Shown here: piece by piece, positions 56,451-64,000 of the stretch
Position numbering within the stretch: position 1 is the stretch's first letter
Layout of the letters: each line of letters opens with the position of its first letter
NCBI RefSeq assembly: GCF_949769255.1
Contig: NZ_OX458329.1
Span: forward strand, 1,798,001 to 1,862,000
Reading direction: 5' to 3'
From: Mobiluncus massiliensis
GTDB taxonomy: Bacteria; Actinomycetota; Actinomycetes; Actinomycetales; Actinomycetaceae
DNA length: 64,000 nt
Position numbers and translations under genes: made by a program
Notes under the pieces: model-generated
Seen by the model: only the letters and a program-made list of their open reading frames with translations
The model's database searches: none
What the model was told of the DNA's origin: nothing

Positions 56451-57052
56451 TTAGCGTGGTACTGGCCGATGATCAAGCCCTGGTGCGCGGAGCGATTGCG
56501 GCACTGCTGGAACTCGAAGGAGACATTGAGGTTGTCGCCCAGGCCAGCAATGGTCGTGAACTCCTCGATGCCGTCCAAACCCACCACCCCCAGGTTGCGG
56601 TGGTGGACATCGAGATGCCCGACCTCGACGGAATCGCCGCCACCAAAGCCATTACCGAGACCACCGCCGACACCAAAACGCTGATTTTGACGACTTTTGG
56701 GCGTCCCGGCTACTTGAAACGCGCTTTGAGCGCCGGCGCCAAAGGCTTTATGGTCAAGGAAACTCCCGCCGAAGAACTCGCCGCCGCGGTACGAACTATC
56801 GCCGCCGGCGGCACGGCTGTGGACCAAAAACTGGCCACCGAATCCCTTTTCGAGGGCGATAATCCCTTGACTGAACGCGAGATGGAAGTCCTGAAAATCG
56901 CCGAACAGGGCTTGAAAGTCCAAGAAATTGCGGCTCGGGTGTATCTCTCACCCGGCACGGTACGCAACTACCTCTCTAGTGCGATCAGCAAAACCCACAC
57001 GGACACCTCGGCGGGCGCAGCTCGAAAAGCCCGTGAACTCGGATGGCTCTAA
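56447..57052 (+). CDS. NarL/DesR-type response regulator
   Basis: The receiver domain has LADDQALVRG, the phospho-acceptor Asp in VVDIEMPDLDG and the Lys in GFMVKETPA. The LuxR-type HTH is LTEREMEVLKIAEQGLKVQE then IAARVYLSPGTVRNYL. The length is 201. The GTG start overlaps the kinase TGA (GTGA). The dyad at 53478 is its likely site. Confidence 0.94.
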   Translation: MISVVLADDQALVRGAIAALLELEGDIEVVAQASNGRELLDAVQTHHPQVAVVDIEMPDLDGIAATKAITETTADTKTLILTTFGRPGYLKRALSAGAKGFMVKETPAEELAAAVRTIAAGGTAVDQKLATESLFEGDNPLTEREMEVLKIAEQGLKVQEIAARVYLSPGTVRNYLSSAISKTHTDTSAGAARKARELGWL

Positions 57053-57091
57053 ACACGCCGCCTGTGCTTCCGAGCACCCAAACTACCTAGG

Positions 57092-57110
57092 ATAGGTAAG
57101 GCTTACCTAA
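57092..57110. promoter_or_regulatory. DtxR/IdeR box
   Basis: ATAGGTAAGGCTTACCTAA matches the DtxR consensus TWAGGTWAGSCTWACCTWA at 18 of 19 positions. It lies 24 bases before the methyltransferase start, with a possible -10 TATTCT at 57114-57119. Iron (or manganese) should therefore repress the two genes that follow. Confidence 0.85.
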
Positions 57111-57133
57111 GCCTATTCTGATAGACTGGGGGC

Positions 57134-57937
57134 ATGAATGATGACTGCAATCTTCCGCAAAGTACTCGTGCCACTAAAATCGCAGCCGGACATTGGGTAC
57201 TAGCGCGTGCCGGAAAACGGGTGCTGCGTCCCGGAGGACTCAAACTTACTAACCGAATGCTCCAAGCAGCTGATATTACAGGAAAGAAAGTTGTAGAGTT
57301 TGCGCCCGGATTAGGCAAAACAGCCAAAATTATTATTGATGCGCCGGTCGAGTCCTATACAGGGGTAGATCAAGACCCGGACGCAGCCCGGCGGGTGCAA
57401 AACATCGTTGCAGACAGCGGCGGCAGAGTGGTGCAGGCAGATGCCCAGGATACCGGTTTGGATTCGCAATCGGCCCAGGTAGTGGTGGGCGAGGCGATGC
57501 TCACCATGCAAAGCGAAAAAAACAAAGAAAAAATTGTTTCAGAAGCATACCGGATACTAGAACCAGGCGGATGCTACGCAATTCACGAACTCGGATTAAC
57601 TCCTAACGATATAGACATGCAGCTAGCCGATGAATTACGTAAGCGTCTTGCACAAGCTATTCGCGTGAACGCTCGCCCCCTCACCGAAAATGAATGGCGC
57701 AAGGTACTGGAAAATGCTGGTTTTGTTATTGAATGGGTCGGTTTTGAACCCATGGCTCTGCTGTCGCCACGGCGTAACCTAGCTGATGAAGGTCTCAAGG
57801 GAGTGTTGCGGATACTCGGTAATGTTCTGAACGATCGAGAGTTACGGGCGAGAATTTTAGAAATGCGCGCCACATTTAAGCACTACCGTAAGAATCTGAC
57901 AGGGATTGCTATAATAGCACGTAAACCCAGTAAATAG
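57134..57937 (+). CDS. Class I SAM-dependent methyltransferase under DtxR control
   Basis: A Rossmann methyltransferase with motif I VVEFAPGLGKTAKII (about residue 57-70), the acidic second motif TGVDQDPDAARR, and VVGEAMLTM. Motif post-I and a GGCYAIHELG segment follow. The substrate is unknown; the fold is that of small-molecule methyltransferases. The gene is more A/T-rich at third positions than its neighbours, a sign of transfer. The cupin gene begins 25 bases after its stop. The DtxR box ties both to iron status. Confidence 0.85.
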   Translation: MNDDCNLPQSTRATKIAAGHWVLARAGKRVLRPGGLKLTNRMLQAADITGKKVVEFAPGLGKTAKIIIDAPVESYTGVDQDPDAARRVQNIVADSGGRVVQADAQDTGLDSQSAQVVVGEAMLTMQSEKNKEKIVSEAYRILEPGGCYAIHELGLTPNDIDMQLADELRKRLAQAIRVNARPLTENEWRKVLENAGFVIEWVGFEPMALLSPRRNLADEGLKGVLRILGNVLNDRELRARILEMRATFKHYRKNLTGIAIIARKPSK

Positions 57938-57962
57938 AGAGAAACGTCAAAGGAGATTCAAC

Positions 57963-58313
57963 ATGGATTCAAAAGAAGAATTGGTTACTGCCGGTCTAGG
58001 ATATATAAACAATCTTGCAGAGCTAATTGAGTATTCCCCGAACTCTACCGTTTCTAAAACCCTAATGCGTGCAGAAGGGGTAAATGTTGTGCTATTTTCT
58101 TTCGACAGCGGCGAAGAACTATCAGAGCACACCGCAGCTATGCCGGTCATCGTGCAAACCCTGGAAGGGGAAATTGAAATCACCGCCGACGGCAAAACTG
58201 TGAAACTGCTTCCCGGCGGAATGGTGCACTTTTCTACCCGCTTACCACACGCAGTTAAAGCCTTGACTCCTGCAAAAATGGTTCTCTATATGCTCAGCGA
58301 GCAGGGCAAATAG
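57963..58313 (+). CDS. Cupin-domain protein, partner of the methyltransferase
   Basis: This is a 116-residue single cupin barrel with HTAAMPVIVQTLEGEIEI and a conserved PGGMVHFSTRLPHAV part. AAAGGAG lies eight bases before ATG at 57963. Two His and a Glu are available for metal binding. It shares the A/T-rich codon use of the methyltransferase gene. The function is unknown; a small-molecule binding or dioxygenase role is possible. Confidence 0.83.
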   Translation: MDSKEELVTAGLGYINNLAELIEYSPNSTVSKTLMRAEGVNVVLFSFDSGEELSEHTAAMPVIVQTLEGEIEITADGKTVKLLPGGMVHFSTRLPHAVKALTPAKMVLYMLSEQGK

Positions 58314-58368
58314 CACCCTTTAGGTTCCCAACGACACTAACTAGACACCAAATCACGGAACTAAAGCG

Positions 58369-59346
58369 TTACTGTTGCGCCGGGGTTGTGGGGAGGGCGT
58401 GCGAACGCGGCGGCACCGCGGCCGTTTGCTTTTGATCCGCGGCACGAGTGGCGGTGAACAGCGAGTTGCGCAGCTCCTCCATCGCGTTATTGACGCCACC
58501 GGGGTTGGACGGCAGCATCAGCGTCTGGGTGTTAGAGGCTTTCGCGACTTCCTGTAACGTGTCGAAGTACTGGGTCAACAGCAGCATCTCTTGGGCTTCT
58601 GAGCCAATCCCGGCATCGCGCAGGGATTCATACTGGCTGACCAGACCGTCCACGATAGCTTTGCGCTGAGCGGCGATACCTTCACCTTGCAGGCGCTTGT
58701 ATTCCGCGTCGGCCTCAGCCTGTTTCACAATCTTGATTTTCTCGGCCTCCGCCAGGGAAACCGCTGCCTCACGTTCCCGCTGGGCGGCGTTGATTGAGTT
58801 CATCGAGGCGCGCACCGTCGGATCCGGGTTGATGTCTGTCACCAGGGTGTTGATGATGGCGAAACCGTAGGCGTTCATAGCCGTAGCCAAGGTTGTCTCG
58901 ACGTCTTGGGCGATTTGGTCCTTGGAAGAAAACGCCTCGTCCAGGTCCAGTTTGGCCAGGGAGGTACGCACCCGGTCGTAAACGTAGGACTGAATCTGAC
59001 GTTCCGGATTGGCCAAACGATAGTAGGAATCGACCACGTTTTGGACTTGGTATTGCACCGAAACCGGAATCGTGACGAACACGTTGTCCTTGGTCTTGGT
59101 TTCCACTACGGAATCCAGCTGCATGATGCGCAGCGGAACCTTTTTCGCAATCTGATCCACGAACGGAATCTTTACCCGCAGACCGGGCAGAGCGACCTTG
59201 TGAAACTTACCGAAACGCTCAATCACGTAGTTCGTCTGTTGCTTCACCACAAAGAACATCCCGCCCATGATGAGCAACACCAGGATAATGATGGCGATAA
59301 TCGACATCCCAAACAGCCCCCCGACAAAAGCCAAAAATGCTTCCAT
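58369..59346 (-). CDS. SPFH/band-7 membrane protein (stomatin/QmcA type)
   Basis: An N-terminal membrane helix (about 8-30) is followed by a band-7 domain with ERFGKFHKVALPGLRVKIPF and a long coiled-coil with EREAAVSLAEAEKIKIVKQAEADA-like repeats. The C-terminus is Ala/Thr/Pro-rich. Such proteins form membrane cages that organise proteases or microdomains. No NfeD partner gene is adjacent. ATG at 59346 has GAAAGG eight bases upstream. Confidence 0.9.
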   Translation of the reverse strand: MEAFLAFVGGLFGMSIIAIIILVLLIMGGMFFVVKQQTNYVIERFGKFHKVALPGLRVKIPFVDQIAKKVPLRIMQLDSVVETKTKDNVFVTIPVSVQYQVQNVVDSYYRLANPERQIQSYVYDRVRTSLAKLDLDEAFSSKDQIAQDVETTLATAMNAYGFAIINTLVTDINPDPTVRASMNSINAAQREREAAVSLAEAEKIKIVKQAEADAEYKRLQGEGIAAQRKAIVDGLVSQYESLRDAGIGSEAQEMLLLTQYFDTLQEVAKASNTQTLMLPSNPGGVNNAMEELRNSLFTATRAADQKQTAAVPPRSHALPTTPAQQ

Positions 59347-59399
59347 TTTCAAAACCTTTCAATCAACAAAAACCTAACCTTACAACCAACTTTAGCGTC

Positions 59400-60824
59400 T
59401 CATTTGTCCGAGGGAAACTCGAAAATCCTGGTACCGACCCAGAATTGAACAAACATCATCAACACCATCAAACCTATCGTGGCAGCGAATGCCCAGGGTC
59501 CCAAAAAGAGGGTCGTGGCGTAGGTAATTCCGCCGTAAGCCACCAGAGCGGCAGCCGCGAGGGTGTCAGCAACGTTCAGAGCTGCGGAGACTTCGCCGTG
59601 GCGTTGGGGCGGGGTCAGGGAAAGGGCGTGGACGGTGGCCAGCGGGAAGATGAGACCTTGACCCGAACCGGCGATGGCCCATCCCACCAGCACAAACCAG
59701 GGGCTGAAACCGGGCACAACTGCCAGGAGTACCACCAGGGTGCCCGTAATCTGGATAATGGGACCGATGATGATCAACCAACGGCGGTGCGCTGGATTCA
59801 CAATCCGGCCCTGAATCCACGAGCTGAAAGCCCAGGTCATTGACGAAACCGTCATGGACAGGCCGGCCATGGTGGGGCCCCAACCGTGAATTTCTTTCAG
59901 CAGCAGGGGTAGGTAGAGGTCTACGGTGACAAAAGTGCCGTTCAACAGTCCGCGCATCGCCACGGTGGCGGGGACGCCGCGCACCACCCGGAAAGTGCCG
60001 GGAGGAAGGATAGGACGGGCCGCAAAGAACAGCGCCAGGGTCAGGACTAAGGCAGCAATAATGAGTACCGGAGAGACAGTTTCACGTTCTACCCCGGAGA
60101 TGACTTGCAGCGCGCCAATCAGGATGCCGCTAAAAATGGAACCCCAAAGCAGGCGGGGCGAGGGACGGAACGGCACCGGGTCATGCAGCGGAGGAAATTG
60201 GCGAAATTTTGGCCACACTACCGGAAAAAACACCAGAAATAGGATTGGGCAAATTCCGAAAACGAAACGCCAATGCACATAGTCCACCAGGAATCCCGCC
60301 ACCAGCGGGCCGACCAGGGAAGGCACCACCCAGGCGATAGCAAAGACCGCAAAAAAAGCCGGCTGCTTGTGCGGTAAGACGTAGGAACCCACCATCACGT
60401 AGAGGGGCACAATCAGCAAACCGCCGCCCAGACCCTGAATCGCGCGTCCCACCACGACAAACCAGATGTTGGGGGCGAAACTCGCCACCAGCAGTCCCCC
60501 GGTGAAAGCCACTATGCCCGTGTAAATTACCGGTTTCGGGCCTTTCGTATCGACCCACGCCCCGGCTAGGGCGGTGGTAATCAACTGGGTGGACATGGAG
60601 ATTCCGGCTGCCAGCGCGAACAGATTTTTGCCGTCCAGGCGGTCCACGATGAAGGGCATGGCTGTGTTTACCGCGATTGCTTCAAAAGCAACCAAGGTAA
60701 TCATCCCGGTAGCGATGATTTTAAACCAGGCCGCCAGGTAACCGCTGAGATAGTTATTCCCCTTGTCCTCAGCTGGCTTCTGGTTGCGTCCCGATGCTTC
60801 CACGCTGTCCACGGATTTACTCAC
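59400..60824 (-). CDS. MFS transporter, drug/H+ antiporter type
   Basis: The 474-residue protein has a cytoplasmic N-terminus and 12-14 membrane helices. The antiporter stretch GRAIQGLGGGLLIVPLYVMVG and VPSLVGPLVAGFLVDYVHW match the EmrB/QacA-related group. GTG at 60824 (VSKSVDSVEA) is chosen because the open frame further up runs through the terminator of the lipase gene. It may export drugs or metabolites. Confidence 0.87.
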   Translation of the reverse strand: MSKSVDSVEASGRNQKPAEDKGNNYLSGYLAAWFKIIATGMITLVAFEAIAVNTAMPFIVDRLDGKNLFALAAGISMSTQLITTALAGAWVDTKGPKPVIYTGIVAFTGGLLVASFAPNIWFVVVGRAIQGLGGGLLIVPLYVMVGSYVLPHKQPAFFAVFAIAWVVPSLVGPLVAGFLVDYVHWRFVFGICPILFLVFFPVVWPKFRQFPPLHDPVPFRPSPRLLWGSIFSGILIGALQVISGVERETVSPVLIIAALVLTLALFFAARPILPPGTFRVVRGVPATVAMRGLLNGTFVTVDLYLPLLLKEIHGWGPTMAGLSMTVSSMTWAFSSWIQGRIVNPAHRRWLIIIGPIIQITGTLVVLLAVVPGFSPWFVLVGWAIAGSGQGLIFPLATVHALSLTPPQRHGEVSAALNVADTLAAAALVAYGGITYATTLFLGPWAFAATIGLMVLMMFVQFWVGTRIFEFPSDK

Positions 60825-60844
60825 TCCCTCATCACTCAAAAAAT

Positions 60845-60883
60845 CTCCCTGTCGGAATCCTAGGTTAAGGCTCCGACAGGGAG
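60845..60883 (-). terminator. Terminator of the lipase gene
   Basis: CTCCCTGTCGGA and TCCGACAGGGAG form a 12-base perfect stem, followed on the minus strand by ATTTTTT. It begins 29 bases past the lipase stop. Confidence 0.85.
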
Positions 60884-60911
60884 TTGGCAAAAATTATTCG
60901 GTCTCCCCAGA

Positions 60912-61973
60912 TTACAGATCAGAGGCCTTCAAGTAAGGCTGGTAGCGGTGGCATTGCACCGGAATCTGCCAGGACAAACGATCCTCTTGCAGTTCTTGCA
61001 GCACAAGCTGCAGCGCCACATCACTATAGGTCATGTTTTGGTGTCGATGCGTATCCGCCGGACACACGTCTTGGAGTACCACGTTATTGACGTTGCTGCC
61101 TTCCAAGAATTCGCTGGTGTAGGGGGTGACGACCGTGTCTAACTTGGTGGTAATCACGGTGTAGTCGATGTTCGGGTAAACCTCAATACCATCGTTGAGC
61201 TGGTTAAAGAACTCCGAACCGACCAGCTGCTGCATTAAACCGGTCTGGTTAGAGCTGTGGAACACTTTGTCGTCAAGGGTCGGAATTTCCTGGCGCAGCC
61301 AGTTAACCAGGTTCAGCATTCCTCCCAAGGTCGTGCCGTGGTTGTTCGGGGTCAGACCAATGAGCTGGTCGACTTTCTGGTCCCCGCCGTACCACTTGAT
61401 GTACGCCCGCGGCAGCGCTCCACCCCCTTGGGAATGGCCCACCAAGTCAACCTTTGTGGCGCCGGTAGCCGCCAAGACCCGATCCACAAAACCGGCCATA
61501 AACGCTGCGCTTTGCTTGATGTCGCCGCTGAAGGCTTTTGAATCGTTGATGACGGTTTCGCCCTTAGCGTTCTTTGAGGTCGCAGGGTTGTAGTTAAACG
61601 TAAATACGCAGTAACCGGCCTGTTTCAAGCGTGGAGACATATAGGACCAGGCTCCGAAAGCATCATTGCTGGTACCCGGAATTAACACGACCGGTTCCGT
61701 GCCCGGGGCTGGCCGGCAGTTGAAATCATTAGCGCCCAAAGGTGTCATCCCCGGATGCAAAGCGGCCTGGCTCAAACCCACCATCGCCGTGTGGTAATCA
61801 GGGCCGTATCCGTTGGCGGGGATTCCTCCCGGGGAACTTGGGGCTTCAATGCCACCAATATTGTCAATAGTGGGATCCGCAGGAGCCGGAATAGCCAGAG
61901 CCGCATTGGCGCTCAGACCCAACCCTAGAAATGCTGCCCCAGCTGCCGCCGCGATACGAGTTAGCTTCTTCAA
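60912..61973 (-). CDS. Secreted triacylglycerol lipase/esterase (lipase class 2)
   Basis: A signal peptide (LTRIAAAAGAAFLGLGLSANAALA) precedes an alpha/beta hydrolase. The oxyanion region is VVLIPGTSNDAFGAWSYMSP and the nucleophile elbow is GHSQGGG; Asp and His follow, in TKLDTVVTPY and DTHRHQNMTY. TTG at 61973 follows AAGGAG by six bases and gives 353 residues. The family hydrolyses lipid esters outside the cell. Two 15-base direct repeats (62011, 62122) lie upstream. Confidence 0.9.
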   Translation of the reverse strand: MKKLTRIAAAAGAAFLGLGLSANAALAIPAPADPTIDNIGGIEAPSSPGGIPANGYGPDYHTAMVGLSQAALHPGMTPLGANDFNCRPAPGTEPVVLIPGTSNDAFGAWSYMSPRLKQAGYCVFTFNYNPATSKNAKGETVINDSKAFSGDIKQSAAFMAGFVDRVLAATGATKVDLVGHSQGGGALPRAYIKWYGGDQKVDQLIGLTPNNHGTTLGGMLNLVNWLRQEIPTLDDKVFHSSNQTGLMQQLVGSEFFNQLNDGIEVYPNIDYTVITTKLDTVVTPYTSEFLEGSNVNNVVLQDVCPADTHRHQNMTYSDVALQLVLQELQEDRLSWQIPVQCHRYQPYLKASDL

Positions 61974-62091
61974 CTCAGTCTCCTTCTTGGTTTGGATTGT
62001 CACAAGTTTCCAGGGGCTGTTTTTCGCGCTGAGGCTGTTGTCCGCCACGCCTACTCCGTCAGTTCCTTGAATAAATCCTAAAAGGATTCTG

Positions 62092-62124
62092 AAAGAAAAA
62101 CAACTGTTTGTCCCTGACAAACAG
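62092..62124 (-). terminator. Terminator of the HIRAN-like gene
   Basis: CTGTTTGTC and GACAAACAG (62104-62124) pair perfectly around a three-base loop and are followed on the minus strand by TTGTTTTTC. A smaller AATCCT / AGGATT hairpin lies just beyond. Confidence 0.7.
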
Positions 62125-62198
62125 GGGCTGTTTTTCCTAGTCAGGGCCGTTTCAAAAGCGCGGCGGGGAGGTTGTACACCGCCTCGCGCCTCACGCAC

Positions 62199-63011
62199 TC
62201 ACTTTCCGCCGTCGTGGGTGGGTTTCCAATGAGAACCAACCGTCCGGGTGTCCCCCGTGACAATGGTCAGGTCGTTACGAATGTTAGAACCGGTTAGCAT
62301 ACCGCGGGCTATCGGGATGAGTTTATGCGCCACCGCAATCCGCACCAGGGGCACAATTAGCTCTGCCGCGTGAAGGGGGACTCGTCCGATATACGTTTTC
62401 TTGTCGAGATAGGCGCCCAAGCCACCGTCGTCCTCCCGCATCCACAGAGCCACCGGCACCGTCTTGCCAGTGGAAATATAGGGATGGAGCGGAGCAATGT
62501 GATCATCGTAATCCTCCAAAGGGATTTCTTCCCCAGGAGGCAAAATTGTAAAGGCTTTTCTCGGGAACATATTGACCGGACCCACCCCGCCGACAGGAGG
62601 CAAACTCAAGGTCACGCGGTTTGCCAACCTAGATTTGGTACGTTGCGCCCACAGGTGGCAAGGCACTACTAGATTGAGTTCTTGGGCATCCAAACCATTG
62701 AGTTCCACCACATATTTGCCGGCGGTAGCGTGATCCAAATAGCCTACGAAGTGGCCTTGCACCCACACGCAGACCGCCGCGTAATCATCAGGATTGTTGC
62801 GGTCACGCACCAGGTAAGCCCAGTCATCTATTTCCGCGCCATGAATATCGTCCACGTTTTGTCCGGCAAACAGCGCCGCAAAATCATCTTGTAGCTCGAG
62901 TGAATCCTCAACGGTGGCAAACGTAGAAGGCGCTTCCCACCCGGCAAAACTTTTAAGGTAGGGGCGAACCGGACCGCTGGTATCGGGTCTACCCTTAGAA
63001 AACAACCCCAC
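62199..63011 (-). CDS. Uncharacterised protein with HIRAN-like segments
   Basis: The 270-residue protein has a stretch DDYAAVCVWVQGHFVGYLDH (residue 75-95) that recalls the HIRAN pattern D.nAV.V..G..VGYL. A second, similar unit appears near the end (GLGAYLDKKTYIGRVPL). HIRAN domains bind DNA ends or damaged DNA, but no helicase or nuclease part is present here. GTG at 63011 has GGGGAAC upstream. The function is unknown. Confidence 0.75.
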   Translation of the reverse strand: MGLFSKGRPDTSGPVRPYLKSFAGWEAPSTFATVEDSLELQDDFAALFAGQNVDDIHGAEIDDWAYLVRDRNNPDDYAAVCVWVQGHFVGYLDHATAGKYVVELNGLDAQELNLVVPCHLWAQRTKSRLANRVTLSLPPVGGVGPVNMFPRKAFTILPPGEEIPLEDYDDHIAPLHPYISTGKTVPVALWMREDDGGLGAYLDKKTYIGRVPLHAAELIVPLVRIAVAHKLIPIARGMLTGSNIRNDLTIVTGDTRTVGSHWKPTHDGGK

Positions 63012-63171
63012 GCCGTTCCCCTTTCACGAGTTTTACCTGCACTCTCTACATTCTCAGGCGACAAAACTATTTTCAAGCATAACCAAAATCGTTGACCGAT
63101 AAGTCCGGTTGGTCGCCTTCCAACGGTTTTTTTGAGAATTCAACAGGTTAATCGCCAGCCTCGTGGTGCAC

Positions 63172-63777
63172 TCAGTCAACTTCCTGACAGTTTTTCGGTG
63201 CCGGCGGATAGGGTCCCAAATCACCGTCACTGAGGTTATCCATAGCGAGCGCACCCTGGAACTGTTCCCCCAACAGGACGTTAATCTCTGCACCACGATT
63301 CAAATCAATCCTGACGTCAGCTTCCGGCAGGGCCCGCGCCAACGAAAATGCTTTCGCCACATTTTTCTTGCTGGTGTTAATGCGAGCCGCCCCGGCGTAG
63401 GAATCGGGCGAATTCCCCACCACGTTCACCTTGACGCCGAAATCTTTCAGTCGCTGTGCCGTTTGCGTGGCCAGGCCGTTTTGGGAAGATCCGTTGAATA
63501 TGTTTACCGCCACTCCCTGTAAGGAAACCGGCTTTCCCTTCGGAGCGCATGGCGGCACTTTCGCCTTTGCCTCCTCGGACAAAACAAAAGAATTACCGAA
63601 AGGCAGAGAAACCAAACCCACAGCAAAAGGCAGGGAAACCACCAAAACCGCAGCCATCGCCAGCACAATCCAGCCGAAAATCACGGTTTGGCGAGCCAGG
63701 GTGCGTCGTCTCCGTTTGGCGCGTATCTCCTGGGAATCACCCTGGCCGAGCAGGTCCTTTGCTTCAATTCTGGGCAT
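63172..63777 (-). CDS. LytR_C-domain membrane protein
   Basis: One membrane helix (about residue 30-52) follows a basic N-terminus (RAKRRRRTLARQ). The extracellular LytR_C domain has VAVNIFNGSSQNGLA and DFGVKVNVVGNSPDSY. Such domains occur in cell-wall ligases; the catalytic LCP domain is absent here. Its ATG lies inside the end of the upstream permease gene, with 14 bases overlap. Confidence 0.87.
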   Translation of the reverse strand: MPRIEAKDLLGQGDSQEIRAKRRRRTLARQTVIFGWIVLAMAAVLVVSLPFAVGLVSLPFGNSFVLSEEAKAKVPPCAPKGKPVSLQGVAVNIFNGSSQNGLATQTAQRLKDFGVKVNVVGNSPDSYAGAARINTSKKNVAKAFSLARALPEADVRIDLNRGAEINVLLGEQFQGALAMDNLSDGDLGPYPPAPKNCQEVD

Positions 63778-64000
63778 CTTTTTGGCCTTGCGTGGCTCGG
63801 AGTTCTTGATCCGCGTGACGCTTAGCGTAGGCTTCGGAATGCAATTCCGTTCCGGCCGGAGCGGAAGCCGGGGAGGCCTGCTCCAGCTTAGTGCCGCGAA
63901 CGTTAGAAATCGCCCGCATGAAGTGGTACATGATGATGGCGCCGAAGGAACCCATCGCGATACCCTCGAACTTCACGTCGCCGATGACCAAGGTGTAGTT
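63764..64000 (-). CDS. C-terminal part of a probable uracil/xanthine permease (cut by window edge)
   Basis: The frame is open to the right edge and ends 14 bases inside the LytR_C gene. The visible residues (VIGDVKFEGIAMGSFGAIIM then YHFMRAIS) resemble the last helix of nucleobase:cation symporters of the UraA type, and a hydrophilic tail follows. Such a protein imports uracil or xanthine and would fit the nucleoside-salvage theme. The call rests on only 40 residues and is tentative. Confidence 0.5.
   Translation of the reverse strand, partial: NYTLVIGDVKFEGIAMGSFGAIIMYHFMRAISNVRGTKLEQASPASAPAGTELHSEAYAKRHADQELRATQGQKDAQN

Overview
The window is a gene-dense stretch of an actinobacterial chromosome of moderate G+C. 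Actinobacterial markers include HspR with HAIR operators, SigH-type promoters, a BldC-like regulator next to a 32-residue bS22 gene, a bifunctional-type dCTP deaminase, a DtxR box and several probable leaderless genes. The gene set and base composition look most like Actinomycetaceae such as Mobiluncus. The genus is inferred from general resemblance, not from an alignment. No rRNA genes, CRISPR array or intact insertion sequence were seen; one tRNA gene is present.

Region by region. 1-5.4 kb: a pentose-type ABC transporter operon (xylulokinase, permease, binding lipoprotein, ATPase cut by the left edge) and a divergent ROK regulator with a palindrome between them. 5.4-9.6 kb: class II fructose-bisphosphate aldolase, pyrE back-to-back with a SpoU methylase, a serine hydrolase and a TetR regulator. 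9.8-17.7 kb: the heat-shock cluster clpB and dnaK-grpE-dnaJ-hspR, with a small LEA-like gene in between; dnaK has two promoters and two HAIR operators. 17.7-23.3 kb: an unknown small gene, TrkA- and TrkH-type potassium uptake subunits around an unknown 391-residue protein, a BldC-like regulator, bS22 and a HAD hydrolase. 23.3-31.1 kb: a histidine phosphatase, a heterodimeric ABC exporter, ACT, DUF4921 and DUF4235 proteins and an unknown protein. 31.2-43.1 kb: a nucleoside uptake and salvage district (dcd, deoD, deoA, cdd, a BMP-type ABC importer, a phosphosugar mutase, deoC).

43.2-51.2 kb is accessory in character: a lipoprotein, an HTH-Fic fusion with its own palindromic operator, a propeller membrane protein, an ABC-F ribosome-protection-type ATPase with a three-codon leader, a ClbS-like protein, a Zur/Fur-box-controlled AztD-like zinc lipoprotein and a RhuM-like gene remnant. 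It ends at tRNA-Gly(CCC), which is flanked by partial copies of itself and a run of hairpins, suggesting an old integration site.

51.3-64 kb: HAD hydrolase, a MagIII-like DNA glycosylase, thiamine pyrophosphokinase, an ABC-2 exporter with its own two-component system, a DtxR-box-controlled methyltransferase-cupin pair, an SPFH protein, an MFS transporter, a secreted lipase, a HIRAN-like protein, a LytR_C protein and the C-terminus of a probable uracil/xanthine permease.

The most coherent functional unit is nucleoside salvage: import by the BMP/Nup transporter, deamination by Cdd, phosphorolysis by DeoA and DeoD, and conversion of the sugar phosphates by the mutase and DeoC. The points most worth pursuing are the paired SigH/HspR control of dnaK and clpB, the HTH-Fic operator, the ABC-F leader, the iron-controlled methyltransferase-cupin pair and the decayed tRNA-Gly insertion site.
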